A stretch of DNA of 64,000 nt, taken from positions 124,554 through 188,553 of the forward strand of contig KQ965802.1 in the NCBI GenBank assembly GCA_001574975.1, written 5' to 3'. This DNA comes from Gonapodya prolifera JEL478 (taxonomy: Eukaryota; Monoblepharomycota; Monoblepharidomycetes; Monoblepharidales; Gonapodyaceae). Positions 33,226-46,663 of this stretch are shown here, in pieces (positions within the stretch are counted from its first letter, which is position 1; each line of letters starts with the position of its first letter). A program made the translations under genes and the position numbers. The notes beneath the pieces were generated by a model. That model worked only from the letters and a program-made list of their open reading frames with translations, did no database searches and had not been told where the DNA came from.

Positions 33226-33817
33226 CTACAGCACCGCGGCATCATCTGAGCCTTTGCCCTTGAAGAAGTCGGACTCTTTGGGATCAAGGGCCGCAAGTGC
33301 CTGGAAGTGAGCTGGCAGCTTCAAGCACCTCGTCGCATGCCGAACTTCTCCGCTCCTTCCTTTTCCATCAACTGCTCCTCCAACCTGACATGGATTGCGA
33401 AGTAGGCGGCGGCCTTTTGACTGGGGTCCCCATCGGTCTTCGCACACTCCTGCCGAAATCCCCTCTCGAGCTGGTGCAAGCCAATGAGTCAAACAGACGT
33501 TCCCAAAACACTGAAAAAATGCCAAGCAGTACGAGTACCTCGCCGGAGATGAAGACTTTTCTTGTTGGGTGACATCATCGAAGCATTCGATCCAACGTCT
33601 GCAGCTGGAAACCCGCACGATAAAACGAGTCAATCGGGACAAATCATGACCAATCATGACATTTGCTCACCCTTTGTGATGCCCGGATTTCCTTGCTCTC
33701 CGTCAGGGGCATCGCCCGACCGTGGGACATCTGGGACACCGCGTTCTCTACACTTTCGGCGCCGTGAGCCGGCTGGGACTGCTTTGTCACGGAAGAAACT
33801 GCCGCGCTGTCTCCCAT
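33226..33817 (-). CDS. Small unrecognised protein, model tentative
   Basis: On the minus strand an ATG at 33817 opens MGDSAAVSSVTKQSQPAHGA and ends at a good donor (AGG|GTGAGC). Downstream, frames with charged helical text follow: HQLERGFRQECAKTDGDPSQ, AAAYFAIHVRLEEQLMEKEG, and a final LAALDPKESDFFKGKGSDD before the stop at 33226. Several short introns must lie between, and I could not fix all junctions. The protein would be about 140 residues, charged and mostly helical. Function unknown. Confidence 0.35.
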
Positions 33818-34031
33818 GTTCACAAGGAAGTGGATGGATGGCTGTCTGGAGAAAAAAAAGGCAAAATTTCAAGAGGGTGAACCCCCGATGTTCACCCTGT
33901 TACAATATCTTATGCCTTCATTCCCGTTCAATTATAACATTTGTCGACATATACATGCAAAATTTGTACAGCAAACTAACTTGATACCGCACATTTGAAG
34001 CCGCATTTCATTCTTTTGTGCGCCAACCACA

Positions 34032-37000
34032 TCACCGGCGAACTGGTTGCTGGTATCCTCCATTGTAACCCAGCGTCGCGGCGCCGGCCCCTCCGGCCAC
34101 ACCGTACGCCGGAGTCGCACCACCGCCGTATCCAAACCCAACTGGGGCCATGGGTGTAGGAGCTCCATAGCCTCCCATTCCATATGGAACGCCTCCGGGG
34201 GTTTGGTAGCCCTGTATTCCTGCTCGCATAGCAGGAGCACCTCCGTACGCAGTTCCCGGACGCTGCCCACCGTACTGAGACATTGGCATATTCTGGCGAC
34301 CGGGAGGCGCTCCACCTTGTGCTTGTGGTCGTTTGGGGTTCATTTTGAAGAATCGCAGAAGATCGTCGACAGTAGCGTACTGTCGTTCTCTGAACTTGAA
34401 CTTTCCAGGGTCAAGGTAGACCCGTTCATGCTCTGCTGGACTTTGCACGGCAAATCGGTAAACAAGATAGAAGAACCCCGGGGCATCTGCGGAGCAGAAA
34501 GCATACGCGGAGCGATTTGGCTGTCGAATAAGCTGATTCATCAGCTCCTTTTCTACAGTTTCTCGTCGCATGTTCTTCATGAACTTGCTGTGTGCCCGAA
34601 GCTCCCGAATCTTTCCCACCATCGGCTCAATGAAAATATTGATGAGGTGATCCAAAGATTCAAACGTTTGCGAAGTGTCCTTCACAGTCCACTGCTCTCT
34701 ACCAGTTTGGCTGAAAGAATGTTGGATCCCTGATGATTTGGACCAAGTCGCGGATTAGATTCGAAACCACGAACAAGTCTTCAACACTTACCGATATGCC
34801 AATAGCTTTCTCTGTCAAATTTAATCACTGCGACAAGGTTTCCAGGAGTGGAAGACGGTCTCACGACTATCGTCCCTATTTCCTGGCCCGACAAGTAGTC
34901 TTCACTTTCTTGGATCCCCCAGTCCCGGTGATAGTAAGGATGGCTCAATTCGGGCCGCGCACCTTCAGCGGCAGCTTTCATGATATCTAAAAAGAGATAC
35001 CCGAAGATGAGAAGTCGAGCTTGAAAACAAAATTGACTAATATCATACCTCGCTGCTTCTTATCCTTGTCCGCCCTCTCACGATCAAGATCAAAGTACCT
35101 GTCCCGCACTGGCTGCTGTTCTTCGTTTTCACGAATGCCCACTTCGACTTGAAGTGTCCTCTTGTCAAATGCGCGCAGTCTCGCCATGATGGGTTGATCA
35201 ACTTTCAGGATAGCGTCGATCTTCATATCTAGTGGTACGTTGGGACCGTAACGATCTCTAGGAGAAACTTTGGCCTCAAGGCCGTTTCGGAAGGCAATGA
35301 TGGCAAGACCACTTTGCCCTTCATCCCGTGGAGGGAACATTCGAACGACAGTGGCTGGAGCGACCGTGCCCACAGACCACGTTTCGTCGTCTTCTCCGGT
35401 AAGCATCGTGAAGACTTCGTCCTCGTACGTCGGTTTATCCTCGGGCTTCGGAATTTCCGGGGAGTTGTCGAAAAATGGCTTTCTGCGTTCACCATATGGA
35501 TCTTGCAGCTCCTTCTTCATGTCGAGAAGAAGCAACCGCTTGGGTTCTCCAATACGCTTCTCTAGCTCGTCAGCGTAGTCGTCCAGCAAGAGATCATCCA
35601 GCCGCTTTTGGTTACCGTCCATCAGCTCTTCGACATGCCGAGACGGGTTCTCGTCTTCCTCGTCGAGATCATCTGCGTCCATAGCATCGGCCGCCATTTT
35701 CCGAGCGAGATCGTAATCTTCCAGGTGGATGCGAGTATCGTCCAAAGGATCGACCGCGACGTTTCGAGTGAATTCGTGGCCTCGAATCCGAATGAAGCTT
35801 CCACAGTTGTAGAAAACGCGAGCGCCAAGGATCCTGACTCCTGATTCTTGGTCCACGACGAGTTGCCCTCGAGAAATGATGCGTTGACCAGTCTAATCGA
35901 AGACTAGCGTGACCTTTTGTGAATATTAACACTTCCGAAACAAAATGAGCTCACCAACGACTTCGCCTTCATTTGCAACCCCATCGCCTTCCGTGGCCCA
36001 AAACCACAGACAAACTGCAAAGTGTGGGCCTGGTGTCCGAATCGAATAGCCTGGTTGATATCCACTCCCACAACTGCCGTTGCATTCATAAAAGCCCGCT
36101 GGAAGTGGTTCACGAGCATATCTTTGGGAACCTTTTGGGGCAACACGCCGCCATTACGCCGGCACCACGTCAACCACTCCCTCCACCGTGGCACTCACTG
36201 CGCTCTGCTGCGAATGGAACCGCACCCGGGTAATGCTCCCCTCCAAATCGGCCAAGCTTGCATATGCCATCAGAGGGTCCTGGACCATCCTGCCCACCGC
36301 CACACAATACCGCACAATATCTGCATGCTCGGGGAATTCCCTCATCGCGTCCCTACTGGAACGCCAGATCCGAGCAACATCGTCCATCCCGTACACAACA
36401 ACAGGGGCTCGACGGTGTCGCCACATTTGCGAAGCGGCATCAACAGCCTTCTTCACCTCGTCGTACAAAACGCGGGTTTTGGGCGTCTCCCCGGTCACGA
36501 CGATAGCGTCCGCCTTCGTTCGACCAATGAGGTCCTGGAAATTGAGCAGCTCGTCGCGCTTCTCCTTGCTATCCTCCCCATCGATCTTCCGGTCCTGCAA
36601 GTGGTACATCTTGAACACACCCTTGAGCAACCCGTCGGGATTCACCGTCACGACCGTGGCGGGGTCCTTGATCTTATCCCCTGCACCCCAACTCACAACC
36701 AAGAGGTTCAGCCCAATGTGGTGGTCGCGATCATCGTCATCGTCATCATCGTCACTCCTGGAGCTCTTTGGCTCCAACGGCGCCCGCATAAGCTTCTTCT
36801 CCAGATTCTTCGTGGCCTCCTTTGCAATATACAAAGTCGCCTCCCCAATCATCTTCTGCCGCATCCACTTGACAGTATCCCGCTTTATCAACTCCAACGC
36901 CTCCTCCACAATCTTGTGCCGCTGAAGGTTCCACGCCGCGGCAAGATCACTGGCTCCATCAGACTGGATGTGGAACCGCATCGAGGCCAGCAGCGCTTCC

Positions 37001-39449
37001 TCCACCTTAGGGTCGAGCCGAACCGTCACTTTGAGAAGTCCTTCCTCCTCCGCCTTGACGATACAGGCGAACTGACCGTCCGTGAACTGCGACACAGGTT
37101 TGTATCGGAGGTACTTGAACGACTGTGGGGACGGGCAGTGACTTGAACCGAGGCACACAACAAGCGACCGAAAAGTAACAACAACATACGTAGTATGGGT
37201 TCATTTCCGTGATGACTCCCTTGCCTTTATCCGTAGGCTCAACGTTTACTACCGCGTCGTTCGCAAACCTCCTGCGGAATCCACCTCGAAGCTCCGGCTC
37301 GGTCGCAATCTCCTCCGCAATCACAGTTCGGGCGGCTATGCAAATGCATCAATTCAGTGTCATTCACCACCGCGCTAGCCACGTTCACGAACATCGAATC
37401 GAACTCACATGCCATGACGACCTCCGCCCTCGAGAATCTCGACCTCTGCCTCGTGAACCGCTCAAAGTAGTCCAGTGGCATTTCGCCCTCCTCCTCAGGG
37501 AAATGCCGCTTCACATTCTGCGAGTTCATGAAGGCGTCCACAACTCCCGACAGGAACGTCCGCCTGTTTACATGGAACCCCCGCGAGGCCACAAGCATCC
37601 CGGCCTCCTTGAGGTTCTGGTATCGGCTGTGGGGCTTCTTCTCCGCGCGCGACGCTGCTGGCGAGAGTCCGGTCTTATCCTTGGCAGCTTCTTCCTCACC
37701 CCGGGCAATCTCCTCGCCGTAGTGGAGCCTGACATACCGCCGCACGTCCTCGGCAGCAATGGCCGAATCCACCTTGGACTCGATCTGCTCGATGACGGGG
37801 TCATCCCGCGCGTCGAAGCTCCACTTGCGGGCCTGCTCGACCAGGGGCATGAGCGCCTGCAGCTGCGTATCCAGCATCTGGAACTCCTCGTCCAGCTCCG
37901 CAATCAGCCAGAGGTCCTCCTGGGTCAAGTGCGGGTGCCAGTGATCCTTCCTTAACGTAGCAATGAAGGGCACTTCGAGCAAGTTTCCGTCCTCGTCGCG
38001 CATGAACTGCAGCACCTTGATGATGGCGGCCTGCTGCGGCGGGTCCGTGTACGAGGCCTTGTTGAGCGCGTGCGCCATCATGTGCGAGATGTACACGCCC
38101 TCGCGGTGGAACTCGGTCGGGATCTTGCACGTCTTGTACGACCCGCGCGTGTGCCGCAGTTGGTAGCGTTCGGGGATGTCGGTCGTGCGGATGATTTCGT
38201 CGTCTTCGGTGAGGAGCTTTTCGGCGATTACGGTCGGCTCCCAGACCTGAAGTGAGTGGTGGTCGCGGTGTGAGTTCTGTCGAATGGTTTCCCGTGGTCC
38301 TGGTGCCCCACAAAGTCAACTCACGTCTTCCAACTTAGTCACCTTCTTCACACCTCCCTCCCCATCCTCATCCTCATCATCATCCAACCTCGTCGCCCTC
38401 CCACCCGCTCTCGCATGCGGCTGCCCCGCATCCCCGGCCCTCGCCTCGGCCTCCACGACAGCATACTCGCTCGCATCAAACATCTCCATCCACTCCTCCG
38501 ACGCGCCCCCATTCTCCCTCGCCTGGGCCCTCTTGCGCTGCCGAGCCCGCTCTTGCCGCATCGCCCGCTTGTCCGCCTCGTCCATCTCCTCCCCGCCCGG
38601 CTCGTCGTCCTCGATGAACCCGTCCATGGATTCCTCGTCCGAGGCGAGGTAGTACTCGATAGGCTCGGCGGGCTTGCTGGACCCTTCGAACATTTGAGCC
38701 AGCCCGTCGTCAGAGATGGCGTCGTCGTCGTCCCGCGCGGCCCTCGCGGGGGTGGAGGAAGAGGGCGCAGCGTCGTCGTCGTCGTCGTCCACGCGGTTCC
38801 GCCGCAAGCGTTTGACGCGGCGGGTTTTTTGACCGAGGTTTTCGCGGATGAGGTCCAGGTCTTCCTCTTCCACGTCCGATTGGTCTGGGCGAAGTAGGAA
38901 GTGGGGCAGACGGTTGAGGGCAGAGTTGGAGCGAAATGCAAAAGACACCGCGGGCTTCACGTACCGTCGTCAGACTCGTCCTTCTTGGTCTTTGGCTCGT
39001 CCTCTCCACTGTCAGGCTCGTCGACAATGAACCCTTTGAACTCTTCCCTGCAACGAGAAGCGGCCAGATGGGGGTGAAACCACGGAAGCCGACGGCATAC
39101 TACGCAACATGCGACTTACATTGCCTTATCCGGGTCATCCTCCTCTTCGTCCTCGGAGTCCTCGTCGTCGCTGAAAACTGTGGAGCAAGAAAGAATGTCA
39201 CCACCCATTCACCACCACCGGCACCCCTGCTTTTGCCCCTTCCCCAATCCCCTCCCCCTCTCCGCCCTACGCACGATGCGGGTTCTTGCTCGACGGCCTG
39301 GCGGTATCCTCGCCCTCGTCGTCGTCGCTGTTCATGTCTCTCTTGCGCTTCTTCTTCTTTTCCGGGTCCTTGGGGGGGCGCACTCTGCCAGGCGACGTTG
39401 CCTGCGAGGCGGGGCGGTCCACGTCCATGGATGATGCTGGGGTGTCCAT
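34032..39449 (-). CDS. SPT6: Transcription elongation factor / histone chaperone Spt6
   Basis: Nuclear histone chaperone that travels with RNA polymerase II. Eleven exons sum to 4665 nt, or 1554 residues in one frame: 39449-39275, 39177-39120, 39047-38965, 38884-38325, 38246-37409, 37335-37190, 37122-36199, 36131-35955, 35892-35049, 34986-34792 and 34696-34032. Domains in order are a very acidic N-terminus (DEDSEDEEEDDPDKA), a helix-rich Tex-like core, a YqgF-like fold, and HhH text after VVGVDINQAI (LQFVCGFGPRKAMGLQ). An S1 domain follows (RDRYGPNVPLDMKIDAILKV), then tandem SH2 (HPYYHRDWGIQESEDYLSG, TIVVRPSSTPGNL). The tail is Gly/Tyr-rich (YGMGGYGAPTPMAP). The length is near that of yeast Spt6 (1451). 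All exon joins keep frame. Confidence 0.95.
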
Positions 39450-42063
39450 TTGTGGTGGATTGCGGGCGGCTGGTGAAGGGTGCGGGGGGACGGATGCCCT
39501 TGCTGACCGTGGTCACTCAAACGGCAATCTTTTCAATGCCATGAGCTGTTTCTTCCTTCCGTCACGGGTAGCTTTTTCTCTGTCTCGCTTTCCGTGTGAC
39601 AGATTCTTTTGCTCCCTCAGCTACCTCGTATCTCGGCGATGGACGGGTGGTCCAATCGACGTTCTTGGAAAAGAAACTGCTTTTCATCCATTTGCACCTT
39701 GTGTTCTCGTCCCTCGACCCTCACGGAACTTCACGACGCAACACTCCATATTTCGATGCCAGGATTCTTCACCAGAGCCTCGTGACTTGGTGCACGCAGC
39801 GGATTCAACATACTGGCTACAGAGGCACTGGCTTTGCTAGGAAGAGAACACAGGTCTTTCATGGAGAGCAAGAGGTCTCTGGACCCGTGGGTGGTGACCA
39901 GAACGCGGACGGCGCACGAAACACCCAAGGCTGGCCCCAACAAGAGCTGCACCGCAAGCAAGCCAATATGAAGCGGGAAGCTCCTCGAGAACTCCAAGTT
40001 CAGCTTCTGCAAATTGGAGAACTCGACACCGGAAGCAAGTGTCGGGCTCCAATTTGTGGACGCCGAACGGATGGAGACTTCAATGAGTGATGCTCCGGCA
40101 GTCCGGCGATCTGATTTGTGGATGGAAAGCTATTGCAAATATTGTGCGATATTGAATGGATATTTCAATTGAGTTTTGAGAACAAGGCTCGAATCTCAGT
40201 GCTCGCCTTCCCCCGTCTGACTGAAACTCATTCACGCCAAATATGAACTACCAAGTCAGTTCGCAACGGAGGAGCTCAAGGCCAGGGATTAGCCCCACAA
40301 TCTTCTCTTGGGACATGTCAGCATGGCTTTGTGGGCGGGCCTTCGCAGCTGAAGCTGGAACGTACCGCAACTGTCGACCGTTAACCTCCCCGGCAGCAAT
40401 ACTGTTGATAATGAAGTAGCTGCGAATTTTTACGTGGCGCCCACTGCGACAAGATACTTCGCAACTGCACCAATACAACAACTGTAAGAGAGTTTTTACC
40501 AGCTTGTACTGCATTTTTCCCCTCCAACCTCCTTGTCACTTGCACCCTCTCTGTCGGGGTTGCACTCCGACCTTGTGCTGTTCGAGGCCACGCTGGTTTT
40601 GGACCTCAATACAACCAGTCCTGCTTCGTTCCTCGATATTGTGATGGGAGTCCAGCTGGACGTTTCGCAACATGTCTTGGTGCATGATGTTCATGTTCAA
40701 CGTGATTGAAAAGATGCAGGACGGCCGCGGGTGCAGCTCACAATGGGTCAGGAGCAGAGCATGACTATTGCAATGACGAAGGCGAAGTTGATGATGCTTT
40801 ATGAAACGGCGTGCAAGAGTGGTTATAATCAGCCGGGATGTGCTCGTGTGGTTCCCATTTATTGGGTGACATTGGCTGACTCGACTGGTGAGACAAATGT
40901 CGGACTCGGCTCCGATAGGTACTCCGATAGGTACGAACAAGGCAGCATTTGTATTGTTCCACGAGTCCTTTATATGTTCTCCGCCCTCGGTCACTTCACT
41001 CCAGCACGTCATTGGCGCCCTCTCGGCCCTCACACCCACATACAGCATATTTGTGCGGCAGCTGCACCATTACGACAAGAATTAAATAGTTTGCAAAGAA
41101 TTATGTTATAAGGGTGTGGCGACAGTTGGTAGGCCTGGCTGCTTTCCTGCTTTCCTGGTATCACCCTATTTGCCATCATGTCGTGACATCATGCCACCCG
41201 ATCCAATCTTGTCTAGCTTCGCCAAACACGGTGGAAATTGGCGACCCCTACTGCAGCGGCTTCATTGGGGAACGATCTACTTGAGGTATTTTTGTCTGTT
41301 TACACACAAACATGCCAAGAATAGATGCAGAGCTTTTTCTGGAAGGGTAGTGGTTTCGGGTCATGGTGGAGTAAATTTTGTGTATATGATTTTCGCTGCT
41401 CGTAATGGTCTCGATTTGGCTTGTTACCACTTGCCGCACCGCAATCGGATCCATGGAAAGGGACGGGGCTATGCTCCGGAGTTTTCGTGGCGCCCCTCAG
41501 CCGCCCGGGATATCGCCACAACGTTCCATACCCGCCGCGAGACGAACGCCTGCAGAGCATCAGATTTGAAAACATTATGAAACTATGCTGTAATTGAGGG
41601 AGAGAACCGTTCTATACGAGGGCTGGTGTAGGATCACATGAATTCAGCCGAAATGTCGGCTTGGGAAGTCGTCGGAAGCCGCCAGGGTAAACAAACTTCT
41701 AAAGGTACGAACGCCGCACGAAGAAATCTCGTCCTGGGCGTACATAACGGTCGCGCTAAGATTGTGTTGTTGGGTTAGCTGGCGTTGTAAATGAAGTCGA
41801 ATGGTTACCCTCGGGAAGCAGCCGGTGGTCTTCAGTAACGGAAAAATAAGATCGGAATAGGAAGTTCTCGCAAAAGAACACAAACCAAGTCTCCCGTCGA
41901 CACACTCTCTCCGCCAGGCTGCCCCGCTTCGCAAGGTGATCGAGTGAGGTTGAGCGAGGCAAAGAGGTAAAAAGGGGGCGTTGTTGTTGCGACCGTAATC
42001 CTACAACAAACCGCTTAGGACACGGTCTGGGCCCATTAGCTGATAGTGGTATGCTGCTGGTTC
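39450..42063. other. 2.6 kb with no recognised gene
   Basis: Many medium open frames overlap here, but none has a family I can name. Around 40560-40720 the plus strand reads LVLFEATLVLDLNTTSPASF and VMGVQLDVSQHVLVHDV before breaking, and it continues in other frames to about 40850. This looks like a remnant of an extracellular-domain gene rather than a live one. The stretch also holds the 5' flanks of SPT6 (minus) and of the forkhead gene (plus). Confidence 0.4.
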
Positions 42064-44230
42064 ATGTCTGATTCCGTCTTACCGTCTAACCACCCGCTGA
42101 TGCTCGTCGCCCCACCCGCACCGCCGCAGCTGCCCTCAGGGAACATCCCGCACGCAATTCCCCTGCGCTTCGTCTCGTTCGCGCCCTCGCTCGCTTCGCC
42201 CTCCGACGTGGGACTCGTCTCCCCGCTGCGCACGATCGCTTCGCCCGTGCTGCCCTCTTCGCCGTTTCGCATCGACAGCGCTCAGAACTCGCCAATGTCG
42301 GCGACTGTTCCCCCGCAGGGTCTGGGCTTCCATCGATTCGCCGAGTCCGGGCCTTTATCTGCGTCTGCTTCTGCCCATCACCCGGCGGCGGTGGTGCTCG
42401 CTCCATCAAACTCCATGGACGCTCAAGTTCAATACCCCAACACCTCCACTACGAGTGCAAGCCTGACACAATACCAGCCATCGTCAGCCCGAACCGCACA
42501 CCTCTCCGACTGCATGCCTGCGCCCTATGCTACGCCGTACGACGCCCAGCCACGCTGGGACAACCAGTCTGCAGACTCGGTCAACGTTGAAGAACAACAG
42601 GTTGTTTCGGAGTCGACGCAGCAATGGGGTCCGGCCAAGCGGGAACGGTCACCCGCGACACTTTCGACCGAAAAGCCGCCTCACTCATAGTACGTATACT
42701 CTCCTTTCACCTGCTCTCATGCACATACTCAACTCCCCGATGTACATGTTCTCCCCACCAGCGCAACCATAATCACACAAGCCATCCGCTCCTCGCCCTC
42801 GCACCAACTGACGCTCAACGACATCTACAACTGGGTCATGGAGAACTACCCCTACTACCAGAACGCCGCGCACGGATGGAAGGTGAGCTGCGCCGCCGGC
42901 CCCTCATTCTACCTCGTACCTCACTCTTTGTCCGATCCTGTACCAAAACAAACCGCACCGCACGTCTCCTCTCTCCGCTCCGTCGGAATCCTCCGACCGC
43001 CCTCACTCCTTATTCGTGCTCCACCCTCAAACCCTCAGAACTCCATCCGGCATAACCTAAGCCTTAATAAGCAATTCGTGCGCGTGCCCAGACCGCACAA
43101 CGAGCCTGGAAAGGGCGCCGTGAGTGTTCCCTCCCCCTTGTTGCATCCATTTCGCACACCCATGCATTAACCACCCCGCTCCGCCCTCCCCCCCCGCCCA
43201 CACACAGTACTGGACCGTCGACGAAGCCGTGGCCGCCATGGCGCCTCCGAAACGCACAAACCGTGGCGCGCGTGCATCTGTATCCTTCGATGCCTCGTCC
43301 AAATCCGCCGACTCGGCCGCCTCGACATCCCCAACCGTGTCACACTCCACATCAGGTTACCCCACAATGACGTACTCCTCCATCGACTCCACGCAGTACC
43401 ACGCAATGCCACTCTCGGCCGGGCCCACAGAGCATTTTGCACACCATTTTCGCCCTGAAGCGTTCCCCGGCTCGGCACCACTCGGTTCCATGCCACTATC
43501 CGCTCTTCCCGACGGCTCCAATATGACCACAACCCACTTCACACCCTTCACCCACTTCGCCTACCCCGGCTCCGTAACACCCACACCTCTCAACGGCGCC
43601 GACTTGACGGGATACAACGCCGGCGCTGGGGGTTACAACTACCAACTCACGTCCATGGCCCCCCAGCCCTTCTTCACGACCTCCCAACCGGGCGCCGCCA
43701 CGTTCTTCGCACCCCCGTCCATGATGGAACCGCATCACGCCATCACACCACGCGCCGCCGACATGGGGTTCGTCACACGCGGGGGCTCGCAGAGTGCGTC
43801 GTATATGCGCGGGAGTGGCAGGTCCGTATCCCCGCATCCGATCGCCACGAACAGGATCTCGCATCAATGGTCAGAGTCCGCAGTCGATGGGCAGCAGCTA
43901 CACGTGAGCACCTCGGTAGGGTTCAACCCCGACGGCCAGCTCGTCGCATACTCGTCCGCTCCGGCGCAGTATATGGGTTCCGTCACAGGTGCCGCCGCCG
44001 CCGGCGGGCCCACGGGGGGGAGTCCTGTGATTCTCGTGCCGGGCGGCGCGTTCGGGCAGGTGCAAGAGCAGAGGTTCGTGGCGGCACATGGGTACCCGAC
44101 CCTCGCGGCCGGATCTGGCGGTGCGATGCAGTCCCCCGTACGTGCTGTGGGCCAGCACTACGGAGCCGCGAATGGGGCGGTCGGGATGCAGCAGATGCAG
44201 ATGCAGCAAATGACTGTGCAAGTCGAGTGA
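42064..44230 (+). CDS. Forkhead-domain transcription factor
   Basis: Exons 42064-42689, 42762-42882, 43039-43119 and 43208-44230 sum to 616 residues. The forkhead domain is spread over all four exons at residues about 206-285: KPPHSYATIITQAIRSSPSH, QLTLNDIYNWVMENYPYY, the recognition helix GWKNSIRHNLSLNKQFVRV, then GKGAYWTVDEA. An intron splits the recognition helix at GWK|NS, a position common in forkhead genes. Both flanks are Ser/Pro/Ala-rich, and the C-terminus ends in Gln/Met repeats (QQMQMQQMTVQVE). Family members such as Fkh2/Hcm1 control cell-cycle genes; which subgroup this belongs to is not clear. Confidence 0.9.
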
Positions 44231-44863
44231 TGGGGGCGCCGTGGCCGCGAGAGATGGGGCAGGTTTGGATTACGGAATACGGCGGTTTCTCTTTGGAAGC
44301 AGGAGCAGAGATCTTGGAACGTTGGATTTCTTTTGCATTTTTTCATGTACGGTCGAGTCTTGCAACCCTCTTAAACATCGGGGACAGAGTTAATGGTAGT
44401 GGCCGGCCGGACGGCGAACGACGCAGATCTCAATCCCGAGATGCAATCTAATCATGTAATCAATGTATTGTACGATCTGCTGGGTAGATTCGACGCAATA
44501 GCAACATCTAATAATTCTTTCATTTTGTTTGCCTTTCTCACACGGTTACAACACTGTTTTCGCCTGGATGACCAGAGTGACGTGACGACCTCCCCCTCTG
44601 ACATTTGTCCAACAACGAATTCCTGGTTTTCGCTTGCATCGACTGCACTTCAGGAGAACCGCCAGGTGGAGGTGGTTCGAAGGCGTGGGGATGCAACGAA
44701 AGGTAATTGCAAAGATGTCGGAACGTCGGGAGAGCGGCAACGAGACAGGGACCCATAACAGAAGAAAAAAATTCACGTATTTAGAACATTTCATTCGGGT
44801 TTCATATGGCTTGTGAGCTGTTTGATGTTCTGTGGTCTTAGGGAGCAGAACGAGTTCACCTAC
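44231..44863. other. Intergenic, no gene seen
   Basis: Contains the 3' flank of the forkhead gene. Short frames only. Confidence 0.4.
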
Positions 44864-46341
44864 ATGACATCCGGAATCGACCTGGGCACGAGCTACGCCA
44901 CCATCGGCGTCTGGCAGGACGATGCAGTCACGATCATCCGCAGAGGTGCCTGTCTCCCCGTTGATTCTTCGAGTTCTGCTGTTGATACAACTCGGTACCC
45001 TGCTTTCCTTGCAAGTCCCCGGATGTATTGCGTTCACTCCCACAGCAAGTTTTGTCATCCTCTAAGTGTCGTTCCGAGGGAAATTAAAGTTGGTTTGATG
45101 TCCCGCCGGTCCGTTCCGACATCGCTCACGAACCACGAATTGAATCCCAACCATTCTTAGGGCCACTTAGTCGGCGATACTGCTAAGAAACAAATAAAAA
45201 TAAACCCCCACAACACCGTATATGGTTTCACCGGCTCGTGGGTCGTCGGTTCGCTGATGCAGAAGTTCAATCGTGGAGAAAGACGCCGTCAGGCAGTTTG
45301 TCAGACAATCGGCACCGGATCGACCCATCCCTCGTTATCTGACATCTCGCTATCGTCAGACCCTTTAACGTGATCGACCAGGATGGGACTCCAGCTGTCA
45401 AAGTCGACCATAAAGGAGAATCAAGAATCTACACCGTCGAGGAGCTTGTCGCAATGGTGCTCAGCAAAGCGAAGATAATTGCAGAAGCGCACCTACGACG
45501 CAAAGTCAGCGGTGCTGTCATCACTGTTCCGTCGCTCTGGAATTCTCTGCAGAGCTCAATGGTCAAGGACGCCGCCACTATAGCCAGACTCAACGTTCTA
45601 CCGATGATTTCCGCACCTACTTGTGCGGCGCTCCAATTTGGTCTCGCCCTGCAAGAAGAAGCAGAGAGAAATGTGCTCGTTTGCGATTTGGGTGAGTCTC
45701 CTCATTCCCTGGCCCCCGCGCCGACAAAAATGTCCAACGCAACCCGGGTGTGCTCACTTCCTTTGGCGCACAAATTTCCATCCAATAACGTCTCTGAACT
45801 AGAGGAGGAGCTCACTGCGATGTTTCACTTCTGGCCATCGAAGCCGGCGTATACGAGGTGAAAGCGGTAGCAGGAGACACTGACCTTGGCGGAATGGACT
45901 TGTGTTGAACGAATGTTGGACTTTTTCAAACGCGACTTTCAGCAATAGTTTAAGTGTGATGTCTCAGGTGACACCTTTTCAATGTGTCGCCTCCGAGAAG
46001 GATACGAAGCAGCCATGTCTTCCCTGTCTGCGGTGTCAGAGACCACAATCGAGGTAACCGGAGCAGCTTGATCTTTCAATTGCTTCACAAAGAAGTTCCC
46101 CTGATCTGAACTTTTGTGCCTCCAGCTGGTATCCTTCTTTGGTGGAATTGACTATCGGACAACAATCACTCGCACCAAGTTTATCGAAAGTGTTTTGCGT
46201 GACTCTCATATTGACAAGGGTTCAACTCACAATATTGTGCTTGTTGGGGGTTCCATGCGAATTCCGAAAATCCGGAAACTCGTCCAAGATTTCTTTGGTG
46301 GAAATCGAGTTTGCCATATCATACGTTTCTTCTGCTTCTGA
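44864..46341 (+). pseudogene. Degenerate Hsp70-family gene
   Basis: Parts of an Hsp70 ATPase domain occur in order but in broken frames: SGIDLGTSYATIGVWQDD (phosphate loop 1), [77 protein letters not shown], and [18 protein letters not shown] (adenosine site). About 20 residues normally found between TRTKF and the next helix are missing. The frame stops soon after DFFGGN, and no substrate-binding domain follows. Internal stops lie at about 45373 and 45908. The text is clearly divergent from a cytosolic Hsp70 (VPSLWNSLQSS for VPAYFNDSQRQ), so this is an old relic. Confidence 0.7.
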
Positions 46342-46663
46342 TGCGATCAGCTGAGCATGGGGTCATCACAGAATGCGACAACAAGCTAAATATGTATCAG
46401 GTGTACATACATACGGTACACTTCTCTGGCGGGGAATGTTTTATGAACGGACATACGTGTACCCTGCGGAAGAACTTGCTGAATTATATGTTAAGCCAAC
46501 AAAGTCCCTGATAATGTAAACACCATTCCCCGTGTCCCGTTTTCATTTTGAGTTACACGTTATGAATTGTGCGTATGCGTACTACATGGCTATGTTCAAG
46601 TTTTCAGTCAATGTTTCCCCACCCTCCTTCACTAGCTCGAAGCGACTTGCAAAAGGGCGCAAA
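46342..46663. other. Intergenic, no gene seen
   Basis: Lies between the Hsp70 relic and the stop of the next minus-strand gene. Nothing recognised. Confidence 0.4.

Noticed and set aside
39596-41580. Several overlapping frames of 90-170 codons as genes.
   Set aside because: No family match, no consistent codon pattern, no supporting splice sites; frames overlap on both strands.
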